DNA of 64,000 nt, from the NCBI GenBank assembly GCA_022494885.1, contig JAGVSM010000853.1, forward strand, positions 1-64,000. Reading direction: 5' to 3'. The notes beneath the pieces are model-generated. The model searched no databases, was not told the origin of the DNA, and worked only from the letters and a program-made list of their open reading frames with translations. The first letter of the stretch is position 1; every line of letters starts with the position of its first letter. Source of the stretch: Micrasema longulum. Lineage: Eukaryota > Arthropoda > Insecta > Trichoptera > Brachycentridae. Positions 63,741 to 64,000 of the stretch are shown piece by piece. The position numbers and the translations under genes were made by a program.

Positions 63741-64000
63741 CGGTATTTGTAGTATGTAATATTTCCAATTAGCATTATGTACAAATAAAAATAAAATAAA
63801 AATAATAAACTAATAAAATAAAATAAAGGAAAGCATTTTGATAAATAGTAAAACATTTTTCCTTGATTGCAAAATATAGCGCCTACCACATAATTATGAA
63901 TATCTGCTATTGGGCTCTGAAGCGTGGAGTAGAGACGGTATATGAGGATAGCTTTAATAGGCAGCATGCTGTAACACAATAAATCTAGTTTGTTGACTTA
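63741..64000. other. AT-rich; short repeat at 63848-63905
   Basis: Contains the partner of 57465-57517. Nothing else assigned. Confidence 0.3.

Noticed and set aside
1..64000. CRISPR arrays, bacterial operons, rRNA genes or LTR retrotransposons
   Set aside because: No regularly spaced short repeats, Shine-Dalgarno/ORF packing, rRNA-like blocks, or paired LTRs with gag/pol motifs were found; the sequence is eukaryotic.

Overview
The window is AT-rich eukaryotic DNA with no recognisable intact host gene. Short interstitial CCTAA runs (the insect-type telomere motif), tRNA-headed SINEs, many small 3' pieces of non-LTR retrotransposons (LINEs) and several terminal-inverted-repeat (TIR) transposons suggest a repeat-rich arthropod, most likely an insect. 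The order cannot be told from the sequence. The longest open frames are either decayed reverse-transcriptase C-termini or chance frames. Family letters used below (LINE-A, N1, J and so on) are local labels for copies matched to each other by eye; they are not database names.

Layout. 1-2.6 kb: a possible Helitron end, a THAP-transposon MITE beside CCTAA repeats, a TA-flanked TIR element that keeps a C4HC3 (PHD-like) finger exon, and a LINE piece. 3.7-9.1 kb: LINE-K, LINE-H and LINE-A fragments, two hairpin MITEs (4911-5035; 8418-8662, the latter inside LINE-A) and an N2 element. 10.2-16.8 kb: two LINE C-termini, a SINE/foldback cluster, SINE-1, an unexplained 101-codon frame, N1 nested in N2, and LINE-B. 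19.3-30 kb: THAP element copy 1, then a mosaic of LINE-C, K, A, G and F, N1, J and three SINE types. 31-41 kb: two long foldbacks (31181-31538, 36062-36420), SINE-1 copies, LINE-L, G, K, E, B and D, and a TIR element with a perfect 8-bp target duplication (39821-40609). 41-48 kb: LINE-F, LINE-C with RT motifs, a jockey-like LINE end and two RNase-H-type LINE tails. 48.5-53.6 kb: unassigned CpG-containing sequence, a hammerhead-ribozyme-like motif (49538-49580), SINE-1, J, LINE-E, H and D, and a hAT element with nested inserts. 53.6-64 kb: repeat pair R, N1, a second degenerate hammerhead-like motif, LINE-A-like, H and K pieces, a second 8-bp-TSD element, LINE-B, the best-preserved THAP element (59982-60973), a minisatellite and N2.

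How it works together: this is a nested insertion landscape rather than a pathway. Most elements are dead; RT frames carry stops and frameshifts, and one RT active site reads YAED instead of YADD. The non-autonomous elements (MITEs, SINEs, foldbacks) depend, or depended, on enzymes encoded elsewhere. The two signals most worth testing are the hammerhead-like motif, which has every invariant core base and the tiny stem III typical of Penelope-like elements, and the THAP-exon transposon family with three copies at different stages of decay.
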